A DNA stretch of 64,000 nt from Jiella flava (GCF_017349315.1 NZ_JAFMPP010000004.1:186001-250000), one strand, 5' to 3'. Shown: positions 1 through 9,551, counted from the stretch's first letter. Notes: generated by a model not told the origin, from the letters alone. Translations and numbers: made by a program.

Positions 1-27
1 TTGGGCCAAAGGCTGGTGAACGGTCAT
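1..27 (-). CDS. 5' end of a gene continuing off the left edge (probable siderophore operon member)
   Basis: An ATG on the minus strand at 27-25 overlaps the TGA stop of the NIS synthetase (26-24) in an ATGA arrangement. The frame stays open to the window edge and gives MTVHQPLAQ. Such overlaps usually mark translationally coupled genes in one operon, so I infer that the siderophore operon continues leftwards. Only nine residues are visible, so no product can be named; a second synthetase or an acyltransferase would be typical. Confidence 0.4.
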
Positions 28-1664
28 GCGGCCTCCGTCAGGACGATGGGATTGGTGAGTTCGAGAAAGCTCGCCAACTGGCCTGCCGAGCCGCCGTCAG
101 CCTCGTTGACGCCGGACAGCGACGTCGCGAAATTGGCCTTGGCCGTAAGGCTGGGGCGTTCGAGCAGACGGCGATAGAAGGTCGGATCGCCGGGCGTTTC
201 GCGGCGCGCCTGGTCGAGAAAACGGTGCCACACGCTCCGCAGCGCGGCCTCAGTGACAAGGCCGTCGAGAACCAGTGTCGCCAAAGTGTTCATCACCGTG
301 TTGACGACGATGTAATAGGTGATCAGCCGATCGCCCTCTTCGATGTCGAGAACGTTTTCCGACCCCTCGCCGATCCCGGGGCAGACCGACGCGAGTCGCT
401 GATGAAATGGCGCGAGATGGCCGGTGCCCTGGCAGTCGCGGATCACTGCACCGCCTGGCCAGCCGTTGCGCAGTGTCAGCATCATATTCTGCTGGTGGGA
501 GCAGAAGAGCAGGCCGTAGCGAGCGCGCAATTCGAGCACCGGACGAATCGCCTCGGTAAGAAACGCCGCGAACCAGGCTTTTGCGACGGACGCGGTGTCG
601 CCCCCTTTGGCGAGGCGGGTGACGATCCGCCCAAGGGGCGACAGGCCTTCCCGCGGCGCCTCGCAGAGTGCGGCGAGGATGATCGGCCCCGGCGTGTTCG
701 GTTCCTGGAAGGGATTGTCTCGCAGGACGGCGATGGTTTCGGACAAGAGATCGCCATCCGCTCCTTGCAACGCGGCAAAGGCGGGCTCGGTGAGGATGGT
801 CAGGCCTGGGAAGGCGGCCGCAATCTCCCTGCCGATCTCGCTGTTCAGGAGATCAGTGACATGTAACCCACGCAGTACCTCACGTTGCGACAACAGCCGC
901 ATCGAATTGGTGAGTCGCAGGCTGAGCGAGAATTTCACCATGAACGGGGCGTGGAAGGCGTGAACGGCGCGCATCGAGGCGGTGGCGCTCCAGTCGGGCT
1001 GGCCCAAGCCCAGCCGATCGAGCTTGCCCGCTTGAATAAGCGCCGCAACGGCAGCGTTGTCAGCCGTTCGAGCGACCTGAAACGGATGCATCGGAAAGAT
1101 GCGGCGATCGGCCGGAACGGCGATGCCATCGGCTTCGGCCAGCCGGCGGAAGCCATCGTCGGCCAGGCCGCCCGCCCGATGATGGGCGGGATCGACCGCA
1201 AACCATTCGAGCGCGAAGCGGCCGCCGGATTCCGGCGTGTAGAGGGCAGCCTCTTCGGCGCTGATGCCGTCGCGGCTGCGCGGATTGGGATGCAGAACAT
1301 GGCCGAAGCGCAGCGCCGCTTCCGCTTCGCGAAACGTCCAGAATTCTGGATCCCCAGTGGCGTCACCGGTGGTGCGGATCGTCGCGAGGCTGTCGGACAC
1401 GCGCCGGGCAAACAGCGGGTCGGCCTTGGCGGTCAGCGCGCCAAGCAGAGCGTCGATGCTCACTGTCGCGCCGTCGATTGTCACCGGTGAGCCGAAGCGG
1501 CTGCGAAATTGGCTGCGGGCGCCAACGACGACGCTGGCGGGGCGCCCGTCCGGCAGAGCGAAGCACAGCGTCGCACCGGTAAAATGCGCGCTGCGAAGCA
1601 CGCCCTCACGCAGAGCAGCGTTCAAAAAAGCGTTCAGGGACGGGATATCGGCGGTTTCGGTCAT
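24..1664 (-). CDS. IucA/IucC-family NRPS-independent siderophore (NIS) synthetase
   Basis: 546 residues, close to the usual 580-620 of the family. It would condense a citrate or dicarboxylate carboxylate with a hydroxamate-bearing amine using ATP, in the cytoplasm. Visible family marks are GHVLHPNPRSRDG near residue 121 (the ATP-binding HPxxKxR region, with Arg for the usual Lys), FMVKFSLSLRLTNSMRLL near 240, and the C-terminal HQQNMMLTL and RDCQGTG segments. I chose the ATG at 1664; the frame is open to a TTG at 1703, which has no better ribosome site. It is divergent from an MFS exporter and an N-hydroxylase gene, which fits hydroxamate siderophore synthesis. Whether it is IucA-like or IucC-like cannot be told from sequence reading alone. 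Confidence 0.85.
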   Translation of the reverse strand: MTETADIPSLNAFLNAALREGVLRSAHFTGATLCFALPDGRPASVVVGARSQFRSRFGSPVTIDGATVSIDALLGALTAKADPLFARRVSDSLATIRTTGDATGDPEFWTFREAEAALRFGHVLHPNPRSRDGISAEEAALYTPESGGRFALEWFAVDPAHHRAGGLADDGFRRLAEADGIAVPADRRIFPMHPFQVARTADNAAVAALIQAGKLDRLGLGQPDWSATASMRAVHAFHAPFMVKFSLSLRLTNSMRLLSQREVLRGLHVTDLLNSEIGREIAAAFPGLTILTEPAFAALQGADGDLLSETIAVLRDNPFQEPNTPGPIILAALCEAPREGLSPLGRIVTRLAKGGDTASVAKAWFAAFLTEAIRPVLELRARYGLLFCSHQQNMMLTLRNGWPGGAVIRDCQGTGHLAPFHQRLASVCPGIGEGSENVLDIEEGDRLITYYIVVNTVMNTLATLVLDGLVTEAALRSVWHRFLDQARRETPGDPTFYRRLLERPSLTAKANFATSLSGVNEADGGSAGQLASFLELTNPIVLTEAA

Positions 1665-1703
1665 CGCGTAAGCGGCTTTCCTATAACGGCTGGCGGGCGC
1701 CAA

Positions 1704-1729
1704 ACTATAAATATGATCAAAACAGTCAA
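1704..1729 (-). promoter_or_regulatory. Candidate iron-responsive promoter of the siderophore synthetase operon
   Basis: On the minus strand TTGACT (1729-1724) is followed after 16 bases by TAGTTT (1707-1702; TATAGT lies two bases nearer), a plausible sigma70 promoter reading into the NIS synthetase. Overlapping the -35 element is TGA-N9-TCA at 1714-1728, the form of the iron-responsive operator bound by RirA in rhizobia. The position suggests repression when iron is plentiful. The binding site is short, so chance occurrence is possible. Confidence 0.5.
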
Positions 1730-1756
1730 CATTTTTCTTGACGCAAAGCGAGCCAT

Positions 1757-2878
1757 GTGGATTTTCCCCAATTCATGAAAACGTCGCTCGCCCCCGCCCT
1801 CGTGGGACACGCCTTTCAGCAGACCGCGATCCTGGCGATGCTGCCACTGATCGCGAGCCGTCTCGGCCTATCGAACGCGGCGGTCGGCGCGGTTGTCGCC
1901 ACCGGCATGGCGATGGCCACCATGACGATTCCGCTGATGGGGCTCGTCGGCAGTCGGCGGCTGGTTCCGGCGGCCCTCGTCGCCATGCTTGTTTGCTCGA
2001 TCGGGCTTGTTTTGCTGCTGCTCGTCGATCTGACACCGGCAATCGCGCTTGCCGGATTGCTCGTCCTGCGCCTCGTCCAGGGAATGTCGGCGGCGACCGT
2101 GCTGGTCGCGGCGCAGACCGCCAGTCTGGATGACGCAGCGACGGCGCGTCATCGACTGGCCGCCACGCAGTCTTTTGCCGGAATCGGCCGGGCGGCCAGT
2201 GCCGTTCTCGTCGGTCCGCTGGTGGCGATCAGTGTCGTATTGCCAATGCTGCCGGCGATGTTCGGTGGGCTCTGGAGCCTTGCCAGGCTCAATCGCAACC
2301 TGGAGGATAACGCGGTCGCCGACGTCGGCGGGTTCATGCCGCCGGACCTCCGCGCCCTGATCTTGCCGGCCTTGGTTCAGGCAAGTCTGGGCGCGACCCA
2401 TGTCTCGCTTGCCCCGCTCTTGGCGGCGCAACCGCATCTCGGCGATCTGTCGGCCGCGACCTATGCCGGTTTTGCGCTGGCAGCCGCCAATCTCGGGCTT
2501 CTCGTCGCCCACCGCTTCCTGACGGCGAAGGTCGAACTCGCCGGCATGCGGGTCGCGGCGGGACTCGGCGGGGCAGCGCTCTTGGTGATCGCGCTCCTGC
2601 CGGCACCGGCCCTTGTCGTGGCGCTGTCGGGCATCGTCGGGGCAACGAGCGCCATCCTTCTCACCCGCAATCTGTTCGGCGCCCTGTCCCGCTCGAAGCA
2701 GCGCGGTACCAGCCAAGCCGCCTGGAACGCGACCGTTTCGACCGGCGGCCTTGCGCTGGGTGCACTGATCGGATCGGCCGGTCTGACGATCGGCCCCTCC
2801 TTATCGGTCGCGCTGTCGGCCGGTCTCATGGCTTCAGCCCTGCTGGCACTCACGCCCACGAGGAAAACCGCGACATGA
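1757..2878 (+). CDS. MFS transporter, probable siderophore exporter
   Basis: 373 residues, almost entirely hydrophobic helices with the loop composition of a major facilitator; about 11-12 membrane segments can be drawn. The GTG at 1757 gives the longest frame; an ATG at 1775 (MKTSLAPALVGH) is a good alternative start, since neither has a clear ribosome site. It overlaps the N-hydroxylase gene by ATGA and is divergent from the NIS synthetase, a common arrangement for the pump that exports newly made siderophore. Substrate is inferred from context only. It lies on the other side of the iron-box promoter region and may share that control. Confidence 0.75.
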   Translation: MDFPQFMKTSLAPALVGHAFQQTAILAMLPLIASRLGLSNAAVGAVVATGMAMATMTIPLMGLVGSRRLVPAALVAMLVCSIGLVLLLLVDLTPAIALAGLLVLRLVQGMSAATVLVAAQTASLDDAATARHRLAATQSFAGIGRAASAVLVGPLVAISVVLPMLPAMFGGLWSLARLNRNLEDNAVADVGGFMPPDLRALILPALVQASLGATHVSLAPLLAAQPHLGDLSAATYAGFALAAANLGLLVAHRFLTAKVELAGMRVAAGLGGAALLVIALLPAPALVVALSGIVGATSAILLTRNLFGALSRSKQRGTSQAAWNATVSTGGLALGALIGSAGLTIGPSLSVALSAGLMASALLALTPTRKTAT

Positions 2879-4206
2879 CTCAGCCAACCAAGCCGGTCGA
2901 ACTCGCCGGAATCGGCATCGGACCGTTCAACCTCAGCCTCGCGGCCTTGGCCGATGGTGTGCCGGGGCTCGCCACCGCCTTTTTCGAACGCAATGTCAGC
3001 TTCGCCTGGCATCCGGGCCTCTGCTTTTCCGATTCGATCCTGCAGACCTCGCCGCTCAAGGATCTCGTGACGCCGGTCTGTCCCACCAATCCGTGGAGCT
3101 TCCTCAACTATCTCGTCGAGAAGGGCCGTTTCTTCGACTTCATGTCGGCCCGGTTCGAGACCGTCTCGCGGCTGGAATTCAGCGCCTATATGGCCTGGGC
3201 CGCCGAAGGCCTGGCCTCGGCTCATTTTGATGCCGCGGTCGACGACGTCGATTTCGTCGACGGTCTTTTCCGCCTGCGCGTTGCGGGCCGGCCGGACTGC
3301 TGGGCGCGCGCCCTGGCGATCGGCACCGGCCGCGTGCCGCTGATCCCGGCGGGGGTGGCGCAGGGGCCGGAATGCTTCCATGCCAGCCGCTATCTCGAGA
3401 TCCGCCCGGCGATCGCCGGGCGGCGGGTGGCCGTGATCGGCGGTGGCCAGTCCGGCGCCGAGGTGGTGCTGAATCTTCTCCAGCAAGAGGGTGCGGCCGC
3501 GCCGGCCTCGATCGCCTGGGTCAGCCGCCGCGACGGCTTCTGGACCTTGCAGGAAGGCGGGCTTGTCGATCAGTTCTTCACCCCCGGCTATCTCGCCGCC
3601 TATCGCGAGATGCCGCTGGAGGTGCAGGCGCGGGCACTCGCTTCGCAGAAATTCGCCAGCGACGGCCTCACTGCGTCGACCGCCGACGAACTCTACCGGC
3701 TGCTTTATCGCCGTCGTTATTTGGAGGGGCGGGACGACGTCGCGCTTTATCCAGGGCGAGAGCTGTCCCATGTGCGGCCGAGCGGTCGCGGCCAGGCGGT
3801 GGTCTCCACCAGCGCGGAGGGAACCCGCGAGGTGCTGGAGGTCGATGTCGTGGTGCTGGCCACCGGCTATCGCGCGGCGACGCCGAACTGCCTCGAGCCT
3901 TTGGCACGGCGTCTTGCTCAGGAGCCGGACGGCGCGCTGGCGCTCGGCGAGAGCTATCGCACTTTGTGGGATGGGCCGGCGAGCAATCCGATCTACGGCT
4001 TGAACCATGGGCGGCGGTCCTACGGGGTGATCGACCCGCAGCTATCCATGGCCGCCTGGCGCAGCGCCGTGATCCTCAACGACGTGTGCGGGCGGCAGGT
4101 GTTCCGGCTCGCTGAGCCGGAGGACGGCGGGCTTGTCACCTGGCGGGGCAACGAGGCAGGGCAGGGGGCTGATGTCCGGTTGCGAAGCGGCGTGACTGTG
4201 TCCTGA
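2875..4206 (+). CDS. L-lysine/L-ornithine (or diamine) N-monooxygenase, IucD/SidA/PvdA family
   Basis: 443 residues, the usual length. This FAD- and NADPH-dependent enzyme hydroxylates the terminal amine of lysine, ornithine or a diamine, the first step in making hydroxamate groups. FAD site: GIGIGPFNLSLAAL at residues 12-25. NADPH site: VAVIGGGQSGAE near 184-195. The family motif LATGYRAATPN lies near 325 and NPIYGLNHGRRSYG near 370. The start ATG overlaps the stop of the MFS gene (ATGA). No acetyl- or succinyl-transferase partner is visible in the window, so the exact siderophore (aerobactin, schizokinen or another type) is open. Confidence 0.88.
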   Translation: MTQPTKPVELAGIGIGPFNLSLAALADGVPGLATAFFERNVSFAWHPGLCFSDSILQTSPLKDLVTPVCPTNPWSFLNYLVEKGRFFDFMSARFETVSRLEFSAYMAWAAEGLASAHFDAAVDDVDFVDGLFRLRVAGRPDCWARALAIGTGRVPLIPAGVAQGPECFHASRYLEIRPAIAGRRVAVIGGGQSGAEVVLNLLQQEGAAAPASIAWVSRRDGFWTLQEGGLVDQFFTPGYLAAYREMPLEVQARALASQKFASDGLTASTADELYRLLYRRRYLEGRDDVALYPGRELSHVRPSGRGQAVVSTSAEGTREVLEVDVVVLATGYRAATPNCLEPLARRLAQEPDGALALGESYRTLWDGPASNPIYGLNHGRRSYGVIDPQLSMAAWRSAVILNDVCGRQVFRLAEPEDGGLVTWRGNEAGQGADVRLRSGVTVS

Positions 4207-4349
4207 AACGCGTATTGACCCCCGCGGCCGCAACGCGCAAAAGGTGAAGCCAATTCGCGAAAATTTACCTTTTCGCCCGATCGTTCCTTAGGAAATTTCT
4301 GAGATCATTCCGGTTCGAAATCGTTTCGGCCCCGATCGAAGGCGGAACC

Positions 4350-5846
4350 ATGTGGACTGAATCCTGCCGAGCCGCCTTTCGCCGCGGTCGCGCCACGCTG
4401 CGGCGTCTGGTCTGCGATCGGTCCGGCAATTTCGGCGTGTTCACGGCGCTCGCGGCGGTGCCGTTGATCCTGGCCGTGGGCGGCGTCGTCGACTACTCCA
4501 ACGCCCTGCGACAGAAGGAGAACGTGCAGTCGGCGGCCGACGCCGCGGTGCTTGCCGCGGCAAAATATTCCGGCTCCAACGAGACCGAGCGGTTGAGTCA
4601 GGCGAATGGGCTCTTCACGGCCAATCTCGACAAAGATGTCGACGTCACGTCTACCAAGCTCATCAATTCCAACGGCACCTGGATCTACGACGCCAACTTC
4701 ACGATGCCGACCGCTTTTCTCGGCTTGATGCAGATCCATTCCCTCGACATGGCCGTCGAAGCGACCGCCAAGCACGCGGACATTCCGCTCGATATCGCTC
4801 TGGTGCTCGATTCCACGGGCTCGATGGCGCAGTCGGGCAAAATGACCCAGCTCAAGGCCGCGGTGAAACTCTTCCTGTCGAACTTTGACGAGGCCTCGGA
4901 TGACGCCAGCGTCCAGGTCTCAATGGTTCCGTTCGACACCGATGTGCGGGTCGACAACGTCAATATGGATATGCTCAGTGCATCTCAGGTGCAGTGCAGC
5001 AAGATGTCCTCTCCGGACACCAAATTTTGTAGTCCCGATGCGGCTGGGTTCAAAGTCGGAACGAGTGGAACTTATTACGAGGGTTACAGCTATCGAGACC
5101 GAGCCTATTTAGCATATATCTACACGACACAGCAGGGGTCCGATGGCGTGATATCGGTCGCACGCACAACCTATCGCTGCGCATATCCTTATTCCTGGTG
5201 CTCGAATTCGACAGCGATCGTCTATCAGCAAAGCGCTGCGTCGACACGCGTCAGCGGCAATTTTTCCGGATGCGTCATCGACCGGTCGCAACCCTATGAC
5301 ACGCGAGCCGATGCTCCGGATGTGAGCAATCCAGATACCCTTTATGTCCGCGACGTGAGTTGCACGCAAAGCCAGAGCCTGCAGCCAATCGTGCCGCTGA
5401 CCAGCGATCTTTCATCGCTCAGCAACCAGGTCGACAAGCTGACGCCGTCCGGCAATACCAATATCACCATCGGTCTGCAGTGGGGCATGGAGACGCTGAC
5501 GCCGACGGCTCCGATGACCGGCGGCAACACCGACACGCGGACCAAACGGATCATGATCTTGCTCACCGACGGCGAGAACACCGCCGATCGCTGGTACAAT
5601 CAAAGCGAATCAGACAAGATCGATGCGCGGACAAAGCTCGCTTGCACCAATGCGAAATCGATGGCCAACCCCGACGGCTCTGTCCTCGAACTCTATACGA
5701 TCCGGTTGATCGAGGGCGACGAGACGCTTCTGAAGAGCTGTGCGACTGACGATAGCCATTACTATTCGGTTCAATCGGCGAGCGAGTTGACCAGTGTCTT
5801 CCAGAATATCGCCGAGCGCGTGAAGCGGATCCGCATCGTCAGCTGA
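4350..5846 (+). CDS. TadG-like pilus assembly/secreted protein with von Willebrand A domain
   Basis: 498 residues. The N-terminus has the TadE/TadG signature: a basic stretch, then GNFGVFTALAAVPLILAVGG (about residues 29-48) as a single membrane anchor, followed by ADAAVLAAAK. A VWA domain starts near residue 147 with the metal-site motif DSTGSM and continues to ILLTDGENT (about 410). Between the two halves (about 210-330) lies a Tyr/Ser/Cys-rich insert with several cysteines, presumably disulphide-bonded outside the inner membrane. No other tad/flp pilus genes are nearby, so it is an orphan copy. RBS AAGGCGGA precedes the ATG. Confidence 0.8.
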   Translation: MWTESCRAAFRRGRATLRRLVCDRSGNFGVFTALAAVPLILAVGGVVDYSNALRQKENVQSAADAAVLAAAKYSGSNETERLSQANGLFTANLDKDVDVTSTKLINSNGTWIYDANFTMPTAFLGLMQIHSLDMAVEATAKHADIPLDIALVLDSTGSMAQSGKMTQLKAAVKLFLSNFDEASDDASVQVSMVPFDTDVRVDNVNMDMLSASQVQCSKMSSPDTKFCSPDAAGFKVGTSGTYYEGYSYRDRAYLAYIYTTQQGSDGVISVARTTYRCAYPYSWCSNSTAIVYQQSAASTRVSGNFSGCVIDRSQPYDTRADAPDVSNPDTLYVRDVSCTQSQSLQPIVPLTSDLSSLSNQVDKLTPSGNTNITIGLQWGMETLTPTAPMTGGNTDTRTKRIMILLTDGENTADRWYNQSESDKIDARTKLACTNAKSMANPDGSVLELYTIRLIEGDETLLKSCATDDSHYYSVQSASELTSVFQNIAERVKRIRIVS

Positions 5847-5953
5847 CACAGGCTTGGCAACCGGCATTTCGATTGGCGCCGGCTTCGCGCTGGCACGACG
5901 TGCTGCGGCACGTTGTGCGCAGGTCTGTGCGGTGTTGCCGATCGCATCAACTG

Positions 5954-6210
5954 TCAGAAGAGATGCGAGATCGCCGCGATGGCGGCAAGGATCGCCAGTC
6001 CGATCAGTCTGGTGAGTTGCGTCGTTGGCGTTCTGCGACAGGTGGAACGTCTTGGCGCTTGCCGGGACGCTCTCGGTCGCGGCGATTGATAGCCGCAGGG
6101 TGAAGGTCCGGTAGGTGGAACCCGTGCCCGAGTTGTCGATTGACGTGACAACGACCGAGGCGCCGCTCGTCACACGCGTCCAAGTGCTGGCGCAGCCGGC
6201 AGCGCGCTCG
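5954..6210 (-). pseudogene. Remnant of an unidentified gene with a probable frameshift
   Basis: On the minus strand, bases from about 6185 down to about 6020 read as well-biased codons (high GC at third positions), giving TRVTSGASVVVTSIDNSG and then STYRTFTLRLSIAATESV and KTFHLSQNAND. The good codon pattern then moves by one base into the frame LTRLIGLAILAAIAAISHLF, which ends at a stop at 5954-5956. Together they look like the C-terminal half of a protein ending in a membrane helix, with one frameshift near 6015 and no visible start; the upstream end abuts the thiolase gene. I do not recognise the family. Confidence 0.4.
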
Positions 6211-6272
6211 CCGGCAGATCCCGCGCGGGACCTGATGCTCCGTCCCACCGATTCCATGGGAGGCATGAAATC

Positions 6273-7442
6273 ATGAGCAAGGCACGCATCGTCGGTTGGT
6301 CGCATGGCCAATTCGGCAAAGTCGAGGCGCCCTCCACCGAGGCGCTGATGCGCGAGGTGGTCGGCCCGGCGATCGACCATGCCGGGATCGGAACCGCCGA
6401 CGTCGACGGCATCTTCGTCGGCGTCATGAACAACGGCTTTTCCAAGCAGGACTTTCAGGGGGCGCTGGTGGCAATGGCTGAGGACGGCCTTGGCCAAGTC
6501 CCGGCGGTGCGCATGGAAAACGCCTGCGCCACCGGTTCGGCGGCGCTTTACAGCGCCATGGACTTCATCGAATCCGGTCGCGGCCGCATCGCCCTCGTGG
6601 TCGGCGCCGAAAAAATGACGGCGATTCCGACGGTGGCCGTCGGCGACATCCTGCTTGGGGCCTGCTACCGCGACGAGGAAGCCGAGGTCGCAGGCGGCTT
6701 TGCCGACATCTTCGGCCGCATCGCCCAGCAATATTTCCAGCGCTATGGCGACCGGTCCGAAGAGCTGGCGATGATCGCGGCGAAGAACCATGCCAACGGC
6801 ATGGCCAATCCTTATGCTCATATGCGCAAGGACTTTGGCTTCACCTTCTGCAACACCGTGTCCGACAAGAACCCCTATGTCGCACCGCCGCTGCGGCGTA
6901 CCGACTGCTCGCTGGTCTCCGATGGGGCCGCCGCGATCGTCCTCGCCGATGAGGATGTGGCCGAGGGTCTGGAACGGGCGATCGCGTTTCGCGCCCGGCG
7001 CCATATCAACGATGTCCTTGCCATCAGCCGCCGCGATCCGACCGAATTTGCCGGCGCCCGAACGGCCTGGGCGAAGGCGCTGGACGAGGCGGGACTGACC
7101 CTCGACGATCTGGATCTGGTCGAGACCCATGACTGCTTCACCATTGCCGAGATGATTGAATATGAGGCGATGGGCCTCGCGAAACGCGGCGAGGGCCACA
7201 AGGTCGTGCGTGAGGGGATCACCCGCAAGGACGGCAAGTTGCCGGTCAATCCCTCAGGCGGGTTGAAATCCAAGGGCCATCCGATCGGTGCCACCGGCGT
7301 TTCGATGCACGTCATGGCGGCGATGCAGCTGATGGACGAGGCCGGCGACATGCAGATCGCCGGCGCCAAGACCGCCGGCGTCTTCAACATGGGCGGTGCG
7401 GCGGTGGCCAATTACGTCTCGATCCTGGAGCGCGTGAAGTGA
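6273..7442 (+). CDS. Thiolase-family acetyl-CoA acetyltransferase (SCPx-like)
   Basis: 389 residues. The nucleophile Cys85 lies in MENACATGSA, His286 in THDCF, and His336 in GLKSKGHPIGATG. The usual second catalytic cysteine loop of degradative thiolases (CxGGG) is replaced by FNMGGAAVANY, as in the SCP2/SCPx-like thiolase branch. It probably cleaves or forms 3-ketoacyl-CoA in lipid or sterol-like side-chain metabolism; the substrate is not predictable. RBS GGGAGG lies nine bases before the ATG. No DUF35 (OB-fold) partner, common beside such thiolases, is visible next to it. Confidence 0.85.
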   Translation: MSKARIVGWSHGQFGKVEAPSTEALMREVVGPAIDHAGIGTADVDGIFVGVMNNGFSKQDFQGALVAMAEDGLGQVPAVRMENACATGSAALYSAMDFIESGRGRIALVVGAEKMTAIPTVAVGDILLGACYRDEEAEVAGGFADIFGRIAQQYFQRYGDRSEELAMIAAKNHANGMANPYAHMRKDFGFTFCNTVSDKNPYVAPPLRRTDCSLVSDGAAAIVLADEDVAEGLERAIAFRARRHINDVLAISRRDPTEFAGARTAWAKALDEAGLTLDDLDLVETHDCFTIAEMIEYEAMGLAKRGEGHKVVREGITRKDGKLPVNPSGGLKSKGHPIGATGVSMHVMAAMQLMDEAGDMQIAGAKTAGVFNMGGAAVANYVSILERVK

Positions 7443-7517
7443 CGTCACAGCATCGGCCTTGTCACCCTGTGCCGCGACCGGTGTGACGGCTGAAAGGATA
7501 CGCCGCCTGTCCGGTTG

Positions 7518-8558
7518 TTACGCCGCCGGATAGAGCTGCCACTTGCGCGGGCGAACCATGTGGGTGCCGTTCTCCATTCCGCGTTCGGTCTCGGGCAGCG
7601 CGACCTCGATCCGCTCGCCCTTGGCGCCGACCTCCAGCTCGACCACCCGCGCGCCGGCCTGGCGCCGGACGCCGGCGACGCGGCCCGCAATCGCCCCGGC
7701 CGGATCGTCGGTGATCGTGAGATCGTGCGGGCGCAGAAACAGCCGAGCCGGACCGTCGGGCAGGTCGGGCGCGACGAGGGCAAGGGCCGCGTCCTCGAGA
7801 TAGACCGCCCCGCGGTCAACGCGCACCGACAATTCGCTGGAATCGCCGATGAAGGCATAGACGAAGGGCGAGGCGGGTTGGTCGTAAATCTCGTCGGGCG
7901 TGCCGACCTGTTCGATCCGGCCTTGGCTCATCACCACCACCCGATCGGACATTTCCATCGCCTCTTCCTGGTCATGGGTGACGAAGACGGTGGTGTGGCC
8001 GGTGCGGTCGTGCAACTCGCGCAACCAGCGGCGCAGCTCCTTGCGCACCTTGGCATCCAGGGCGCCGAAGGGCTCGTCCAGCAGCAGCACCTGGGGCTGG
8101 ATGGCGAGCGCCCGGGCCAGTGCGACCCGCTGGCGCTGGCCGCCGGAGAGCTGATGCGGGAACCGGTTACCGAGGCCCGGCAGTTGCACCAGATCGAGCA
8201 GATCGCCGGCGCGTTTCCGGACCTCGGCGTCGGACGGGCGCTGCCCGCGCGGCCGCACCTTCAGACCGAAGCCGATATTGTCGAGCACGCTCATATGCTT
8301 GAACAGCGCGTAGTGCTGGAAGACGAAGCCGACATGGCGATCCTGCACGCTTTTGTGCGAGGCATCCTCATCGCCAAAGAAGATCGACCCGGCGGTCGGA
8401 AATTCCAGCCCGGCGATCAACCTCAGAAGCGTCGTCTTGCCCGAGCCCGAGGGCCCGAGAAGGGCGATCAGCTCCCCCGACTGGATGTCCAGCGAGACAC
8501 CGTTGAGAGCCGGGGTGCGATCAAATTCCTTGCGCAGGCTGCGGACGCTGATTTCCAT
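7518..8558 (-). CDS. cysA: Sulfate/thiosulfate ABC transporter ATP-binding protein
   Basis: 346 residues. Walker A is [11 protein letters not shown] (about 35-45), the ABC signature [15 protein letters not shown] (about 135-149), Walker [13 protein letters not shown], and the switch His in [17 protein letters not shown]-like C-terminal domain follows, as in CysA. It energises sulfate import by the two permeases encoded just upstream. Last gene of the cysP-cysT-cysW-cysA operon, 45 bases after cysW. Confidence 0.93.
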   Translation of the reverse strand: MEISVRSLRKEFDRTPALNGVSLDIQSGELIALLGPSGSGKTTLLRLIAGLEFPTAGSIFFGDEDASHKSVQDRHVGFVFQHYALFKHMSVLDNIGFGLKVRPRGQRPSDAEVRKRAGDLLDLVQLPGLGNRFPHQLSGGQRQRVALARALAIQPQVLLLDEPFGALDAKVRKELRRWLRELHDRTGHTTVFVTHDQEEAMEMSDRVVVMSQGRIEQVGTPDEIYDQPASPFVYAFIGDSSELSVRVDRGAVYLEDAALALVAPDLPDGPARLFLRPHDLTITDDPAGAIAGRVAGVRRQAGARVVELEVGAKGERIEVALPETERGMENGTHMVRPRKWQLYPAA

Positions 8559-8603
8559 GGGCGTGTTCCGGACTGAAAAGAGAGCAACGGTCTGACGCAG
8601 GGC

Positions 8604-9551
8604 TCAATGGCCGCGCGTCGACCTCAGATGTTCGGCGTTTCGCCATTCGAGCAGGCTCTTGAGGCCGAGGGTCAGCAATGCCAGCAGAGCGAGGATCGAG
8701 GCGACGGCGAAGGCGGCGGAATAGGAGTACTCGTTGTAGAGAATCTCCACATGCAGCGGCATCGTATCGGTGACGCCGCGGATGTGGCCAGAGACCACCG
8801 AGACGGCGCCGAATTCGCCCATCGCCCGGGCATTGCACAACAGCACGCCGTAAAGCAGCGCCCAACGCACATTCGGCAGGGTGACGAGCCAGAAGGTCTT
8901 GAAGCCGCTGGCACCGAGCGAGATCGCAGCTTCCTCGTCACCGGCACCCTGTTCCTGCATCAGCGGGATCAACTCGCGCGCGACGAAAGGGAAGGTCACG
9001 AAGATCGTCGCCAGCACCATGCCAGGGACGGCGAAGATGATCTTGATGCCATGGCCCGAAAGCCAGGGGCCGAGCGAGCCTTGCGCGCCGAACAGCAGCA
9101 CGAAGACCAGGCCCGCGATCACCGGCGAGACCGAGAAGGGCAGATCGATCAGGGTGATCAAAAAGCTCTTGCCCTTGAACTCGAACTTGGCGATCGACCA
9201 GGCGGCGGCGAGACCGAAAACCAGATTGGCTGGCACTGCGATCACCGAAATCAAAAGCGTCAGCCGGATGGCGGCGAGCGCGTCGGGGTCGGTGATCGCG
9301 TCGAGGTAGTCGCCGAGCCCGGCTCTCAGCGCCTCGACGAAGACCACGACGAGCGGCATCACCAGAAAGACCGCGAGAAAGGCCAGTGCGACGCCGATCA
9401 GCAGCCATTTGGCGAACGGGCGTTCCGTCGTCGGCGCGTGCCAGGTCGAGCGGCTGCGGGGCTTTCGCGCCGGATCGGCCGCAAGCGACCTGTCGGCCGC
9501 GGAGGCCGGATCGGCGATCGGGAGTGCCCGGACGATCCCCTCACGCTCCAT
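8604..9551 (-). CDS. cysW: Sulfate ABC transporter permease CysW
   Basis: 315 residues with six membrane segments and the permease EAA loop near [20 protein letters not shown], which contacts CysA. A hydrophilic N-terminal segment of about 50 residues precedes the first helix, longer than usual. Its ATG lies inside the end of cysT (11-base overlap), indicating coupled translation and CysT/CysW heterodimer formation. Confidence 0.92.
   Translation of the reverse strand: MEREGIVRALPIADPASAADRSLAADPARKPRSRSTWHAPTTERPFAKWLLIGVALAFLAVFLVMPLVVVFVEALRAGLGDYLDAITDPDALAAIRLTLLISVIAVPANLVFGLAAAWSIAKFEFKGKSFLITLIDLPFSVSPVIAGLVFVLLFGAQGSLGPWLSGHGIKIIFAVPGMVLATIFVTFPFVARELIPLMQEQGAGDEEAAISLGASGFKTFWLVTLPNVRWALLYGVLLCNARAMGEFGAVSVVSGHIRGVTDTMPLHVEILYNEYSYSAAFAVASILALLALLTLGLKSLLEWRNAEHLRSTRGH

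Noticed and set aside
1738-1743. TTGACG as a -35 element for the MFS gene
   Set aside because: A -10 element at normal spacing would fall inside the coding region from 1757, so the rightward promoter is unresolved.
2461-4008. Long open frame antisense to the N-hydroxylase
   Set aside because: It mirrors the codon pattern of a clear IucD-family gene and has no recognisable domain.
5610-7199. Long open frame on the minus strand
   Set aside because: Most of it is antisense to the thiolase gene, whose motifs are clear. Only the part from 5954 to 6210, which no other gene covers, is kept as a possible remnant.
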